From assembly GCF_003386195.1 (NCBI RefSeq), contig NZ_QRDX01000006.1, forward strand, positions 124,001-188,000: a stretch of 64,000 nt of DNA, given 5' to 3'. The notes under the pieces are model-generated. The model ran no database searches. It was not told the origin of the DNA and saw only the letters and a list, made by a program, of their open reading frames with translations. Both the position numbers and the translations under genes were made by a program. Position 1 is the stretch's first letter. Every line of letters begins with the position of its first letter. The stretch is from Seonamhaeicola aphaedonensis (GTDB taxonomy: Bacteria; Bacteroidota; Bacteroidia; Flavobacteriales; Flavobacteriaceae). Shown piece after piece: positions 26,941 through 36,657 of this stretch.

Positions 26941-27885
26941 TTAATCATTTCTAATTATTAATGGTGTTACAACAATGTTTCTATATTCTACAGGAGTATG
27001 GTCACCTTGAAGCATAAATGGTCCTGGCTCTAACTCGTTACTATTAATTGCTCCTCCTGTAATAGCTGGAATTCTCTGATCATTAATAATTATTTTACCA
27101 TTAGCCTTGACAGTTACTCTCCTTCCTATTAATGTAATATCATAACGTTGCCATTCACTAGGTTCTAAAGCGACCATTTCATTAGGCTCTAAAAAACCAA
27201 AAATACTACCAAATTGATCATTTGCTGGAATCTTTCCCTTACTATCGGCAATTTGCACCTCGTATCTTCCTCTCAAGTATACGCCACTATTTCCATGTTT
27301 GGGATACCTAAACTCTATGTGTAACTTGAAATCCATAAATTCTTGAATAGAAATAAGGTTTGACCCTAGTTTTGGGCTTTTCAAAACTCCAGATTCAACA
27401 ATCCATTGATTCACCCCCATGGGTTTCCATCCGTTTAAATCTTTACCGTTAAAAAGCACAATAGGTTTACCCCAAACGGGATTCTTTACATATGGCAGTT
27501 CAGGCGCCCTAATTCCTGATAATTTACAAAGCTTACCATCTGGATAATAAATTTCGCCTTCTAGTTTGTCTTCACTAATATTACCTTTTACCATGAGAAT
27601 ATCTTCTTCCATCGCCCAAGGTAAAGAAAAGCTAAAGAAATTATCATTGACATCAATTTTTGAAATAGGCCTAGGGTACCCTCCTATATGCAAAAATGAG
27701 CCTACCATAAAACTGTTCCAAGTCTTTATCTCTAGCCAAGAGGCATAATTATTATCCTTTTCGTGAATTGTTAAATTCCATCTACCTTCAATTGACTTTG
27801 CATTTTCTTGAGCAATTATCGAAATTGGAATTACAAATAACCATATAATGGTCAATTTAAATTTGATAGTTAAATTGACTTTCAT
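26941..27885 (-). CDS. DUF1080 (3-keto-disaccharide hydrolase-like) secreted protein
   Basis: 314 residues with a Sec signal (LTIIWLFVIPISIIAQ). Residues about 30-130 form a small beta domain (GRWNLTIHEKDNNYASWLEI). Residues about 140-312 match the PF06439/DUF1080 concanavalin-like fold: GKPIVLFNGKDLNGWKP, DFKLHIEFRYPKHGNSGVYL, RGRYEVQIADS and MLQGDHTPVEYRNIVV. Some members of this family cleave 3-keto-glycosides, others may simply bind sugar. It is the first minus-strand gene of the divergent centre, 116 bp upstream of LacI-1. Its place at the top of a mannosidase operon suggests action on oxidised or unusual glycosides, but no keto-forming oxidoreductase of the GFO/IDH type is seen in the window. 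Confidence 0.88.
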   Translation of the reverse strand: MKVNLTIKFKLTIIWLFVIPISIIAQENAKSIEGRWNLTIHEKDNNYASWLEIKTWNSFMVGSFLHIGGYPRPISKIDVNDNFFSFSLPWAMEEDILMVKGNISEDKLEGEIYYPDGKLCKLSGIRAPELPYVKNPVWGKPIVLFNGKDLNGWKPMGVNQWIVESGVLKSPKLGSNLISIQEFMDFKLHIEFRYPKHGNSGVYLRGRYEVQIADSKGKIPANDQFGSIFGFLEPNEMVALEPSEWQRYDITLIGRRVTVKANGKIIINDQRIPAITGGAINSNELEPGPFMLQGDHTPVEYRNIVVTPLIIRND

Positions 27886-28149
27886 TAATTTAAATTTATG
27901 AATTAATTATTTTTTGATTTTTATCTAATTAAGATAAAAAAAAAGATATTATTTTACAATGTAGTACTAACTAGCCACAAGAAATGTAATCATCATCTTT
28001 AACGGTAATAATGAAATTACACCATCATTTAACTAATTTTAAATTTAGATAAAAGGATTCTTTATGATTAATTTATTTCGACAAACAACTCTTTAAATAA
28101 CCCGAATAACTTCACTCAATTTTTTTTATCTAAATCCATATACGATTCA

Positions 28150-28179
28150 TTGCTTTTTTGCTTTTTTTCTATATATTTG
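28150..28179 (+). promoter_or_regulatory. Bacteroidota-type promoter for the GH38 tandem pair
   Basis: TATATTTG at 28172-28179 fits the TAnnTTTG -7 consensus exactly. TTG at 28150-28152 is placed 19 bases upstream as a -33 element. The first operator starts 3 bases after the -7 box, so it would cover the transcription start. Confidence 0.7.
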
Positions 28180-28182
28180 AAA

Positions 28183-28234
28183 AACTAAACCGATTTAGTT
28201 AAACGTTGTATTTGAAAACTAAACCGATTTAGCA
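28183..28234. promoter_or_regulatory. Two direct copies of a LacI-type operator
   Basis: AACTAAACCGATTTAGTT at 28183-28200 is an 18-bp palindrome (8 of 9 half-site positions). AACTAAACCGATTTAG is repeated at 28217-28232, with starts 34 bp apart. The half-site resembles, but is not equal to, those of the two LacI genes in the window. The position just after the -7 box implies repression of the gene at 28264. Confidence 0.75.
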
Positions 28235-28263
28235 CAATGTGAACTTAAAAAAAATAAGAATTT

Positions 28264-31200
28264 ATGAGATTTATCTTCATTATTTTTCTCAGTCTAACCT
28301 TTAGCGTCAATGCTAATCATTTTGATAACAATCCTTCTCTTTCTTTCCATGAAGGCAACAGCAATAGTCATATTCAAGAGCTTAACACTAATTATAAACT
28401 CTATAATATTTGTAAAAATGATTTTGAAGGCTATTACAAGCCTTTAAGTGGCAGGCATTTTTCTGCTTATGGCTGTATACAAGAAGGACTCTACAATTCG
28501 CTTTTTACAAGGTCTAACAGTAACGATGAACCTATCGCATTTCTTACCAGTAAAGTACCTGTAGATTATAACAAAGAAACAGCTACTTTTTTCATGATAA
28601 GCAACCTATCCTTGAAGCATAGAGACCATTTTAATGTCCGTGTTAACAATGAATTTCTTCTCACATTTAAGGCTAACAAGAATGGTGTTTTAGAAGTAAC
28701 CAATAATGTACCCAAAAGCCAAATTGAATTCGTATTAGTGAAACGTGATGGCAATGGTGACGGTTATGGAGCCATGAGACTAACAGTACCCACTTCTTTT
28801 TTGAAGAAGGGCGAATCTGCAAAAATTAGTATAGAGGGTCACAGGAAAAATGATAATGCTTGGGCTATGATTTTTATGGCTAATGATGCTGTAGAGCATA
28901 TTACCAAATTAGTTCTTAATGGGGCGTCTTTTGATATTAAAGAAAAAGATGGTCTACTTTTTGTAGACGCCCCAACACATTTTGCTGGAAAAAAAGTATA
29001 TCTAACCAGTGATGGTATTAAAAGTCAACCCAAGATATTTGAAGCCATTGGTGAACTTGCAAAAACTTCCTTTAAAATTCCAGCTCCTAAAACCAGTTTT
29101 TCAATTACTTATGGAGATGAAAGCATGACTATAGAATTTGAAAATAATGATGGTACCATCACAACAACCGATATTCAGGGGTCCTATCTTTTACACCATA
29201 ATTGCAACTATAAAAATGAGTGGCGAGCTACTTTAACAAAACTCTACAGACCAGAGTTTTACGATACATATGACAACTTTTTTGATAAAACCTACGAAAA
29301 CGGGCAAGTATCCATCATGAACTCCAGCCACCAAGATATTGCTTGGGTAGACAGGCCAGAAGTGTGTATTATCTTAAGAGACACCATGCTGTTAACACCT
29401 GTTATAAGAGATGCATTTATTAGAGATGATTATGGGTTTGATATAGAAGATGGTCTGATGCTAAGAGAATACTTAAACCGAAATCCAGATTCAAAAGACA
29501 AAATAACCACGCTTTTAAATAAGCAACTTATATCGGTTGGAGCCTCATACAACTGCCCGTATGAAGATATGTACGATGCCGAAGACCAAGTGCGCCAATT
29601 ATATCTAGGTAAAAAATGGGTAAAAAAGACATTTGGTGGTTACGATTCTAAAGTGTATTGGAATGTTGATGTACCAGGAAAAACCTTGCAATTACCACAA
29701 ATACTGAAAAAAGCGGGTGTAGACTATATGGTTATTAGCCGTCATGCACGTGGTATGTTTCACTGGGCAAGTCCTGATGGTAGTTCTGTTTTTGCCTATT
29801 CTCCCGGACATTACGGTGTTGATGAAACCATGCTAAGACGCGGAGAACTAAAAGACAAAATAAAATACGGTGCAGAACAAATTATGTTCTGGGAACAAAA
29901 CTTTGATACAGATAAAGTACAAACTCCACTACTCTCTAGCCAAGACATGTTACCCGCTATTGATTATTCTGACTATATCGAGGCTTGGAATTCATTTGAA
30001 TCGATAAAAAACGAGGACGGCGAAACTCAAGACATCCATTTACCACCAATGGAATTAATGACGGTTGATGAGTACATGCCACTTGCCGAGAAACACGCCA
30101 CCAAAGTAGATACTATTATTGGAGAACGCCCCAATGTATGGGTATATATCCATGGCGCAGGCCACCATGAAGCCTTAACCGCTAGTAGGGAAGGCTCAAA
30201 ATTATTACCAGGCGCAGAAAAATTCCTAGCTATTGCCAATAAATTAGACCCTGCTAAAATGCCTTATCCTTTTGAAGAATTTGATGAAGCGTGGCAAGCC
30301 AAAATATATCCGGACCATGGTTGGGGTGGTCATGATGGCAACGTCACTGACAACCTGTTTAAGGCTAATTTGGTGAAATCTAGAGTTATGGGGCAAAAGC
30401 TTTTAGATAGGGGTATTCATTTCATTGCTTCCAAAATAAAGAAAAACGAAAAGTTAGGTATGCCCTTGGTTTTATTCAATAGTTTGTCATGGGATAGAAT
30501 GGATCCTGTAACAACTAAAGTTCAATTTATAAAAGGTTCCTTTTTTAATGTTGGTGTAGTCACTTCAAAAAAAGAGCAAATTCATTCTCAAATAAGCAAC
30601 CCAGAATATTATTCAGATGGCAGTCTTAAAAGTGCAGACATCACTTTTATAGCTACTGTACCATCGATAGGCTATGCTACATATTACCTTCAGAATAACG
30701 TTAATTCAAAAGGCACTACTAAAATTACCAGCAATACAAACCAATACGAAAACTCTTTTTACAAAATTGATTTTGAAGACGGTGGTATTGCACAGGTTTA
30801 TGATAAAGAATTAAAAAAGAATCTTTTTAAAAATGACACGTTTAAAGCAGGAGAAATATTTACTATGGAATCTGTTGGTACCGGAGCTGGCGAGTTCTCG
30901 GATGTGCAACAACCCACCATGAAAGATTTTGACCATGTGAGCAAACACAATCCAAAATGGGAAGTTTTAGAAAATGGTCCTATATATACAAAGTATAGAG
31001 TAGAGCAACAAATAAAACATGCCATTGTAAGACAAGACATTACCTTGTACCACAATTTAAAACGCATCTATTTTAATAACAGTTTAAGAAATTGGGATGG
31101 TAAATTGTACCGGGAATTTAGAACCGCATTCCCCATCAATATGGATAACCCAGAGGTAGCTCATGAAGTCCCTTTTGGAAAGGTAAGGGTTGGGATAGAC

Positions 31201-31830
31201 GAAATTGAAACAGCCGGAGATTTTTACACACCCCTTTGTAAAAATGTTCGCCCTAGAGGTATTATAGACTGGATTTCGGCTACTGACGATGACATGACCG
31301 TAACCTTAAGCTCCTCTGTTTCAACAGCCGATTGGAAAGACCCCACTGGGCAAACCGACACCACAATTTTACAGAATTTATTGTTGGCAAGTAGAAGGTC
31401 TTGCCATTGGGAGGGTAACGAATATTCACAGGGAGGCGACCATTTTTATCATAATGTATTAACTTCTACAATTAAGGGTAGTGTTGAAGGCCAGAAAGTA
31501 GCCAAACAAGAAAATGAACCCATTCAAGTGGTTGTAAACCCCATTACAACATCGAAGCCCTATTTATCTGAGAACTTGAGTTTCTTTTCCATAGATTCTG
31601 ATAACATCATCATTACCACCATTAAAAACGCAGAAGATACGGATGATGTTATTGCCCGCATGTACAATTTGAAAGATAGCAAAGAAACCGTAAACATAGC
31701 TTCTTACTTTGATATTGAGGGGTATAAACATACCAATATCATAGAGGAGGATGCAAAACCTACAATCCCAAATTTAGAAATCGGCAAATACGCCATCGAA
31801 ACCTTTAGTCTAGAAATTAAAAAAGAATAA
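28264..31830 (+). CDS. GH38-type alpha-mannosidase, tandem copy 1
   Basis: 1188 residues, Sec signal (IFIIFLSLTFSVNA). Residues about 20-330 are beta-rich and include the module also found in the other GH38 proteins here (GNGDGYGAMRLTVPTSF). The GH38 barrel starts near 350: MNSSHQDIAW gives His356 and Asp358. YWNVDVPGKTLQ gives Asp469 as the likely nucleophile, where classical GH38 has D-x-F-G-H. YPDHGWGGHDGNVTDN near 682-697 probably adds another metal ligand. It should act on terminal alpha-mannose outside the cytoplasm, but it is distant from characterised GH38 enzymes and linkage is not predictable. It is the first plus-strand gene, behind a strong promoter with two operators, and 2 bp separate it from its tandem paralogue. 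Confidence 0.85.
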   Translation: MRFIFIIFLSLTFSVNANHFDNNPSLSFHEGNSNSHIQELNTNYKLYNICKNDFEGYYKPLSGRHFSAYGCIQEGLYNSLFTRSNSNDEPIAFLTSKVPVDYNKETATFFMISNLSLKHRDHFNVRVNNEFLLTFKANKNGVLEVTNNVPKSQIEFVLVKRDGNGDGYGAMRLTVPTSFLKKGESAKISIEGHRKNDNAWAMIFMANDAVEHITKLVLNGASFDIKEKDGLLFVDAPTHFAGKKVYLTSDGIKSQPKIFEAIGELAKTSFKIPAPKTSFSITYGDESMTIEFENNDGTITTTDIQGSYLLHHNCNYKNEWRATLTKLYRPEFYDTYDNFFDKTYENGQVSIMNSSHQDIAWVDRPEVCIILRDTMLLTPVIRDAFIRDDYGFDIEDGLMLREYLNRNPDSKDKITTLLNKQLISVGASYNCPYEDMYDAEDQVRQLYLGKKWVKKTFGGYDSKVYWNVDVPGKTLQLPQILKKAGVDYMVISRHARGMFHWASPDGSSVFAYSPGHYGVDETMLRRGELKDKIKYGAEQIMFWEQNFDTDKVQTPLLSSQDMLPAIDYSDYIEAWNSFESIKNEDGETQDIHLPPMELMTVDEYMPLAEKHATKVDTIIGERPNVWVYIHGAGHHEALTASREGSKLLPGAEKFLAIANKLDPAKMPYPFEEFDEAWQAKIYPDHGWGGHDGNVTDNLFKANLVKSRVMGQKLLDRGIHFIASKIKKNEKLGMPLVLFNSLSWDRMDPVTTKVQFIKGSFFNVGVVTSKKEQIHSQISNPEYYSDGSLKSADITFIATVPSIGYATYYLQNNVNSKGTTKITSNTNQYENSFYKIDFEDGGIAQVYDKELKKNLFKNDTFKAGEIFTMESVGTGAGEFSDVQQPTMKDFDHVSKHNPKWEVLENGPIYTKYRVEQQIKHAIVRQDITLYHNLKRIYFNNSLRNWDGKLYREFRTAFPINMDNPEVAHEVPFGKVRVGIDEIETAGDFYTPLCKNVRPRGIIDWISATDDDMTVTLSSSVSTADWKDPTGQTDTTILQNLLLASRRSCHWEGNEYSQGGDHFYHNVLTSTIKGSVEGQKVAKQENEPIQVVVNPITTSKPYLSENLSFFSIDSDNIIITTIKNAEDTDDVIARMYNLKDSKETVNIASYFDIEGYKHTNIIEEDAKPTIPNLEIGKYAIETFSLEIKKE

Positions 31831-31832
31831 AA

Positions 31833-34800
31833 ATGACGCTTAAGAATCAAAAAGTAATGCAATATCTGTTTTTAAAATTAAGCATTGTACTGGTAACATG
31901 CTTATCCTATGCTAACACATTACCAAACATAACATATCATGGTGGCGGTACAAGTATAAGTCACATTCAAGAGCTAAACACCAATTACCACTTACATCAA
32001 ATATGCAAAGATGATATTGAAGGCTACAAAGAAATGCTTTCTGGCTCAGAATTTTTCCTATATCCTTCGCTCAGAGAAGATATGAATGTTTCCATGATTG
32101 CAAGGGCTACAACTGGCAAAATGGGCTTTGAATTTCTAACAGGCGAAGTACCTAAAAACTATAATAAGGATATAGTTAACTTCTTTTTTCTAAGCGACAT
32201 CGACTTTAATTTAAGAGAATCCTTTGATGTTTTTGTAAACGACCAACACTTGCTCACCTTCAATTCTAACAAAAATGGTACCTTGTCTGTTACCGAAAAT
32301 CCGGGTAATGGTAATGCTGAATACATTTTGGTTAGGCGTGATGCCAATGGGGATGGTCTCGGGGCTTTTAGGCTATCGGTCCCTACTTACAAAATCACAA
32401 AAGGAGAAAGTGCCAAAATTAAAGTGATAGGTCGCAAAAAAAATTCTAATTGTTGGTTTATGATTTTTAAAGGAACCGATGTAGTTGAGCGCATCAACAA
32501 ATCGGTTACAGAAGAAATGGCCTTTAGCATCAAACAGAAAGATAATATGCTGTATGTAGATGCGCCTGCTCATTTTGCTGGTAAATCCATTCAATTAATT
32601 TCTGATGGAAAAAAGAGTCAACTAAAAACTTTTAAAGGCCAAGGAGAACTAGCAAAAGCATCTTTTGAAATTAGCGCCCCCAAACATAATTTTGAGGTCA
32701 TTTACAACAATGAAACTATAAACATAACTTTTGAAAAAGGTGATGGCTCTGGCATGAAAACCGACATCGTTGGTCCTTTTATATATCATCATATGACCAA
32801 CTATAACCCCTACTGGACTGCCTCTTTAGCCAAACTTTACAAGCCTGAATTCTTTGATACTTACGATGATTTTTTCGATAAGAAGTATGAAACTGGACTA
32901 GTATCCATAATGAATTCAAGCCACCAAGATATTGCTTGGGTAGACAGACCAGCGGTATGCATTATTTTAAGAGACACCCTACTTCTGGCTCCAGTACTTA
33001 AAGACGCATTTATTCGCGACGATTATGGTTTTGATATTGAAGATGGCTTAATGTTACGCGAATACATAGACCGCCACCCGGGATCTGAAGCTCAAATTAC
33101 AGAATTATTAAATAGAAAATTGGTATCTGTTGGCGCCACTTATAACTGTCCTTATGAAGACATGTACGACGCCGAAGACCAAGTACGCCAATTGTACCTG
33201 GGTAAAAAATGGGTAAAAAAGACCTTTGGTGGTTACGACTCCAAAGTGTACTGGAATGTAGACGTACCAGGAAAAACGCTGCAGTACCCTCAAATACTTA
33301 AAAAAGCAGGTGTAGATTATATGGTTATTAGCAGACATGCTAAAGGCTTGTTCCATTGGGCAAGTCCTGATGGCAGTTCGGTGTTTACCTACTCCCCTGG
33401 CCACTACGGAAACGATTTACTATACCTCTCAAGAGATATGAACAGCAAAATGAAATACGGCGCGGAGCAAATATTGTGGTGGGAAAACAGTTTTGAAGAC
33501 GGTAAAATACACACCCCGCTTTTGTCTAGCCAAGACATGTTGCCAGCCATTGATTATTCAGACTACATTGATACATGGAACACTTTTGAAAAAGTAAAAG
33601 ATAGTGACAGAAAAGAGATTGAAGTGAATTTACCTAAAATGGAACTCATGACGGTTGACGAATACTTGCCTTTAGCCGAAAAACATGCCACAAAAGTAGA
33701 TACTATTATGGGCGAGCGCCCCAATGTATGGGTTTATATTCACGGGCCTGGGCATCATGATGCCCTTACTGCAAGTAGAGAGGGTTCCAAATTACTGCCA
33801 GCAGCAGAAAAATTTCTATCCATCGCCAATAAACTAGACCCTGTTAAAGCGCCTTATCCGTTTGGAGCTTTTGATGAAGCTTGGCAAGCCAAGATTTATC
33901 CAGACCACGGCTGGGGTGGACATGATGGCGACGTTACCGATAATTTGTTTAAAGAAAATCTGGTGAAATCCAGAACCATGGGACAAAACCTTTTAAATGA
34001 AGGTTTAGATCTCATTGCTTCTAAAATCAAGAAAAATGAAAGAATAGGAGTACCTATTGTGCTTTTTAATAGTTTATCTTGGGAACGTACAGACCCAGTA
34101 ACCACCAGCCTGCAATTTCCAAAGGGTTTTAAAAACGGTATCACTATAGTAAATAAAGACAAAAAAGAAATACCATCGCAAATTACCAATGCCAAATATC
34201 ACGATGATGGAAGTCTAAAAAGTGCTGATGTTACTTTTATCGCTGAAAATATTCCATCGATAGGTTACGCCACGTATTATGTGCAAAACAAAAAAACAAC
34301 CTTTGCCAACAATACCGATGCAACAAAAAGTGCTTACGAAAACCCTTATTATCGCATCAACTTTGAAAAAGGTGGTATGACCTCCGTTTTCGATAAAGAA
34401 TTGAACAAAGAACTGTTCGATAATAGCGTATTTAAAACAGGCGATGTATTCACGATGCAGTCTATTGGTAATGGCGCGGGAGAGTTTGGAGATGTACAGC
34501 AACCCACTATGGTGGATTATGACCAAGTGAGTATACACAATACCGATTGGGAAGTTTTAGAAAACGGCCCTGTATATACCAAATATAGAGTAGAGCAACA
34601 AATAAAACACGCCATTGTTAGGCAAGACATCACATTGTACCACAACTTAAAACGCGTGTATTTTAACACCAGTTTACGCAATTGGTCTGGGGAACTCTAT
34701 AGAGAGTTTAGAACCGCTTTCCCTGTGAACATGGACAATCCTGAAATAGCCCATGAGGTGCCTTTTGGTACTGTAAAAGTTGGCAAAGATGAAATAGAAA

Positions 34801-35414
34801 CCGCTGGAGAACGCTATACCCCATTGTGTAAAGATGTGCACCCAAGAGCTATCATCGATTGGATTTCGGCTACTGATAATGAAGTTTCTATTACATTAAG
34901 TTCCTCTGTGGCTGCTGCCGACTGGATAGACCCAACTGGAAAAACCGATAGCAATATTTTACAACACGTATTATTAGCAAGCAGAACATCATGTCATTGG
35001 GAAGGTAATGAATATTCACAGGGTGGAAACCACGATTTTCATAATGTGCTCACCTCAACTAAAGCAGGTAGTGTGTTAGGGCAAAAAATAGCGAAACAAA
35101 AAAACGAGCCTATTCAAGTGGTGGTGAATCCGATAACCGCATCAAAACCTTATTTATCTGAAAAATTAAGTTTCTTCTCTATTGATGCTGAAAATATCAT
35201 TATCACAACCATTAAAAAGGCAGAAGATTCTGAAGATTTTATAGCTAGAATGTATAATGTGGAGGGTAGTACAGAAACCGTAAATGTATCATCTTATTTT
35301 GATATTAAATCGTACCATCATACCAATATTATTGAAGAAAACCCTGTACCCATTGCACCTCAATTAGAAATTGGCAAGTATGCGATAGAAACTTATAGTT
35401 TAAAAACAGATTAA
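31833..35414 (+). CDS. GH38-type alpha-mannosidase, tandem copy 2
   Basis: 1193 residues. ATG 31833 lies 2 bp after the previous stop. An ATG at 31857 would give a neater signal peptide (MQYLFLKLSIVLVTCLSYAN), so the true start could be either. Domain plan as in copy 1: N-terminal beta module (ANGDGLGAFRLSVPTY), barrel with SSHQDIAW (His364, Asp366), WNVDVPGKTLQ (Asp477) and YPDHGWGGHDGDVTDN. The stretches around the catalytic residues are identical to copy 1, while the N-terminal third and the loops have drifted. This suggests shared chemistry and different fine specificity or binding. A rho-independent terminator follows at 35439-35480, closing a two-gene operon. Confidence 0.85.
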   Translation: MTLKNQKVMQYLFLKLSIVLVTCLSYANTLPNITYHGGGTSISHIQELNTNYHLHQICKDDIEGYKEMLSGSEFFLYPSLREDMNVSMIARATTGKMGFEFLTGEVPKNYNKDIVNFFFLSDIDFNLRESFDVFVNDQHLLTFNSNKNGTLSVTENPGNGNAEYILVRRDANGDGLGAFRLSVPTYKITKGESAKIKVIGRKKNSNCWFMIFKGTDVVERINKSVTEEMAFSIKQKDNMLYVDAPAHFAGKSIQLISDGKKSQLKTFKGQGELAKASFEISAPKHNFEVIYNNETINITFEKGDGSGMKTDIVGPFIYHHMTNYNPYWTASLAKLYKPEFFDTYDDFFDKKYETGLVSIMNSSHQDIAWVDRPAVCIILRDTLLLAPVLKDAFIRDDYGFDIEDGLMLREYIDRHPGSEAQITELLNRKLVSVGATYNCPYEDMYDAEDQVRQLYLGKKWVKKTFGGYDSKVYWNVDVPGKTLQYPQILKKAGVDYMVISRHAKGLFHWASPDGSSVFTYSPGHYGNDLLYLSRDMNSKMKYGAEQILWWENSFEDGKIHTPLLSSQDMLPAIDYSDYIDTWNTFEKVKDSDRKEIEVNLPKMELMTVDEYLPLAEKHATKVDTIMGERPNVWVYIHGPGHHDALTASREGSKLLPAAEKFLSIANKLDPVKAPYPFGAFDEAWQAKIYPDHGWGGHDGDVTDNLFKENLVKSRTMGQNLLNEGLDLIASKIKKNERIGVPIVLFNSLSWERTDPVTTSLQFPKGFKNGITIVNKDKKEIPSQITNAKYHDDGSLKSADVTFIAENIPSIGYATYYVQNKKTTFANNTDATKSAYENPYYRINFEKGGMTSVFDKELNKELFDNSVFKTGDVFTMQSIGNGAGEFGDVQQPTMVDYDQVSIHNTDWEVLENGPVYTKYRVEQQIKHAIVRQDITLYHNLKRVYFNTSLRNWSGELYREFRTAFPVNMDNPEIAHEVPFGTVKVGKDEIETAGERYTPLCKDVHPRAIIDWISATDNEVSITLSSSVAAADWIDPTGKTDSNILQHVLLASRTSCHWEGNEYSQGGNHDFHNVLTSTKAGSVLGQKIAKQKNEPIQVVVNPITASKPYLSEKLSFFSIDAENIIITTIKKAEDSEDFIARMYNVEGSTETVNVSSYFDIKSYHHTNIIEENPVPIAPQLEIGKYAIETYSLKTD

Positions 35415-35438
35415 TAACCCTTAGTATTTTCCAAGAAC

Positions 35439-35480
35439 AAAGTCGGCTATCTCATTTTTAGGATGGCCGGCTTTATTTTA
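35439..35480 (+). terminator. Rho-independent terminator
   Basis: AAAGTCGGCTATC (35439-35451) pairs with GATGGCCGGCTTT (35462-35474) as a 13-bp stem with two G-U pairs and a 10-base loop, followed by ATTTTA. It lies 24 bp after the second GH38 stop. It also covers the upstream ATG at 35463, which argues against that ATG as the start of the AraC gene. Confidence 0.8.
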
Positions 35481-35519
35481 TGTCAGTTATTTTTAACTTT
35501 AACTGAATTTAATTACGAA

Positions 35520-36407
35520 ATGAAAGCATCCTTCTATAAAATCCTGTTCGATGAGGAAACTCCATTTAGGTGCACCTATATAGACCAAGCTGATTTTGAT
35601 ATGCCTTGGCATTTTCATCCTGAGTTAGAATTAACATTAATCTTAGAAAGTGAAGGTGTTCGCTACATTGGTGACCATACCTCCAGATATAAAGCTGGCG
35701 ATTTAGTTTTAATTGGCTCTAATTTACCACATAGGTGGGTAAATGATAGTTCAAAGCCTTCTTTAGAGCATAAAGATTTGGATAGAAGCATACGGATTAC
35801 GCTTCAATTTCCGCCAGACCTCATGCTCACTATGTTCAAAAAAGCCCAAGAACTACAACCACTCTTACAGCTGTTTGAATTGGCAGAAAGAGGTATTACA
35901 TTTTCACCTAAAACCAGTGCAAAAATTAAACCCCTTTTTTTAGATATTAATGATAAAAATGGACTAAGAAAATGGATATCGGTATTCAATTTACTCTTTG
36001 AATTAACCGAAGCTAAAGATTTCAAACTCCTAGCAAGCCCTGGTTATTTACCACAATTAACAAGCAAAGACCATGGCCTTTTAAACAAGATTTTTAGTTA
36101 CATTGAAACTAATTTTAAAGACAAAATCACCTTACAGGAAATCGCAGATATAGCCTGTTTAACAAGACCTTCCTTCTGCCGATTATTCAAACAAAAAACA
36201 GGAAAAACATTTTTTGACTTCTTAAACGAATACCGTATTAATTATGCAAAACGTCTCCTTCTAGAAACTAAAAGAGAGTCTATAAATACGATTGCGCTAC
36301 ATGCTGGCTTTCCTACCATTCAACACTTCAATAAAAAGTTTAAAGCATTAAACAACGGACTTACGCCAAGGCAATTTTTAAAAGTAAATACACAGGTAAA
36401 TAAATAA
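35520..36407 (+). CDS. AraC-family transcriptional regulator
   Basis: 295 residues from ATG 35520 (MKASFYKILFDEETPFRC). A longer frame opens at 35463, but that ATG lies in the terminator stem and the extra residues are not conserved-looking. The N-terminal cupin-type sensor (MPWHFHPELELTLILESEGV, KAGDLVLIGSNLPHRW) is typical of sugar-responsive AraC activators. The C-terminus has two helix-turn-helix units: ITLQEIADIACLTRPSFCRL and INTIALHAGFPTIQHFNKKF, ending in GLTPRQFLK. It lies between the GH38 pair and the long 36.7-52.2 kb gene run. A role as activator of that run, with a sugar as effector, is inferred from position only. Confidence 0.93.
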   Translation: MKASFYKILFDEETPFRCTYIDQADFDMPWHFHPELELTLILESEGVRYIGDHTSRYKAGDLVLIGSNLPHRWVNDSSKPSLEHKDLDRSIRITLQFPPDLMLTMFKKAQELQPLLQLFELAERGITFSPKTSAKIKPLFLDINDKNGLRKWISVFNLLFELTEAKDFKLLASPGYLPQLTSKDHGLLNKIFSYIETNFKDKITLQEIADIACLTRPSFCRLFKQKTGKTFFDFLNEYRINYAKRLLLETKRESINTIALHAGFPTIQHFNKKFKALNNGLTPRQFLKVNTQVNK

Positions 36408-36657
36408 ACCAAAAAACTATAAAGTTAATATTGACTCATTATTAGCAATTTTTATATCACAATGATATCAATATTACACTTAATTTTACATGGAATAACA
36501 TTTATTATTCAGATTATTAAAAACCACTAAACTATTGCTTCCCATAAATTAAGACTTTTGAATGCCCTTTTGGTTCATTCATCTGCTTTATTAAAAAGTG
36601 ATATGTTTTGTCTGGGTTTTTAAATCAACAATACCAGTATTCACATTTTAAAAAATT

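Larger units (their letters stand above)
27886..28263. promoter_or_regulatory. Divergent control region (378 bp)
   Basis: No gene fits here. It separates the minus-strand half of the locus from the plus-strand half. The plus side holds a promoter (28150-28179) and two operators (28183-28200, 28217-28234). The minus side, in front of the DUF1080 gene, is A+T-rich with poly-A/T tracts around 27930-27950, but I could not fix a clear -7/-33 pair there. Confidence 0.8.

Noticed and set aside
35463-35519. Longer N-terminus for the AraC regulator beginning MAGFILCQLF
   Set aside because: The ATG lies in the 3' arm of a clear terminator hairpin, and the family begins at the later MKASFYKILF.
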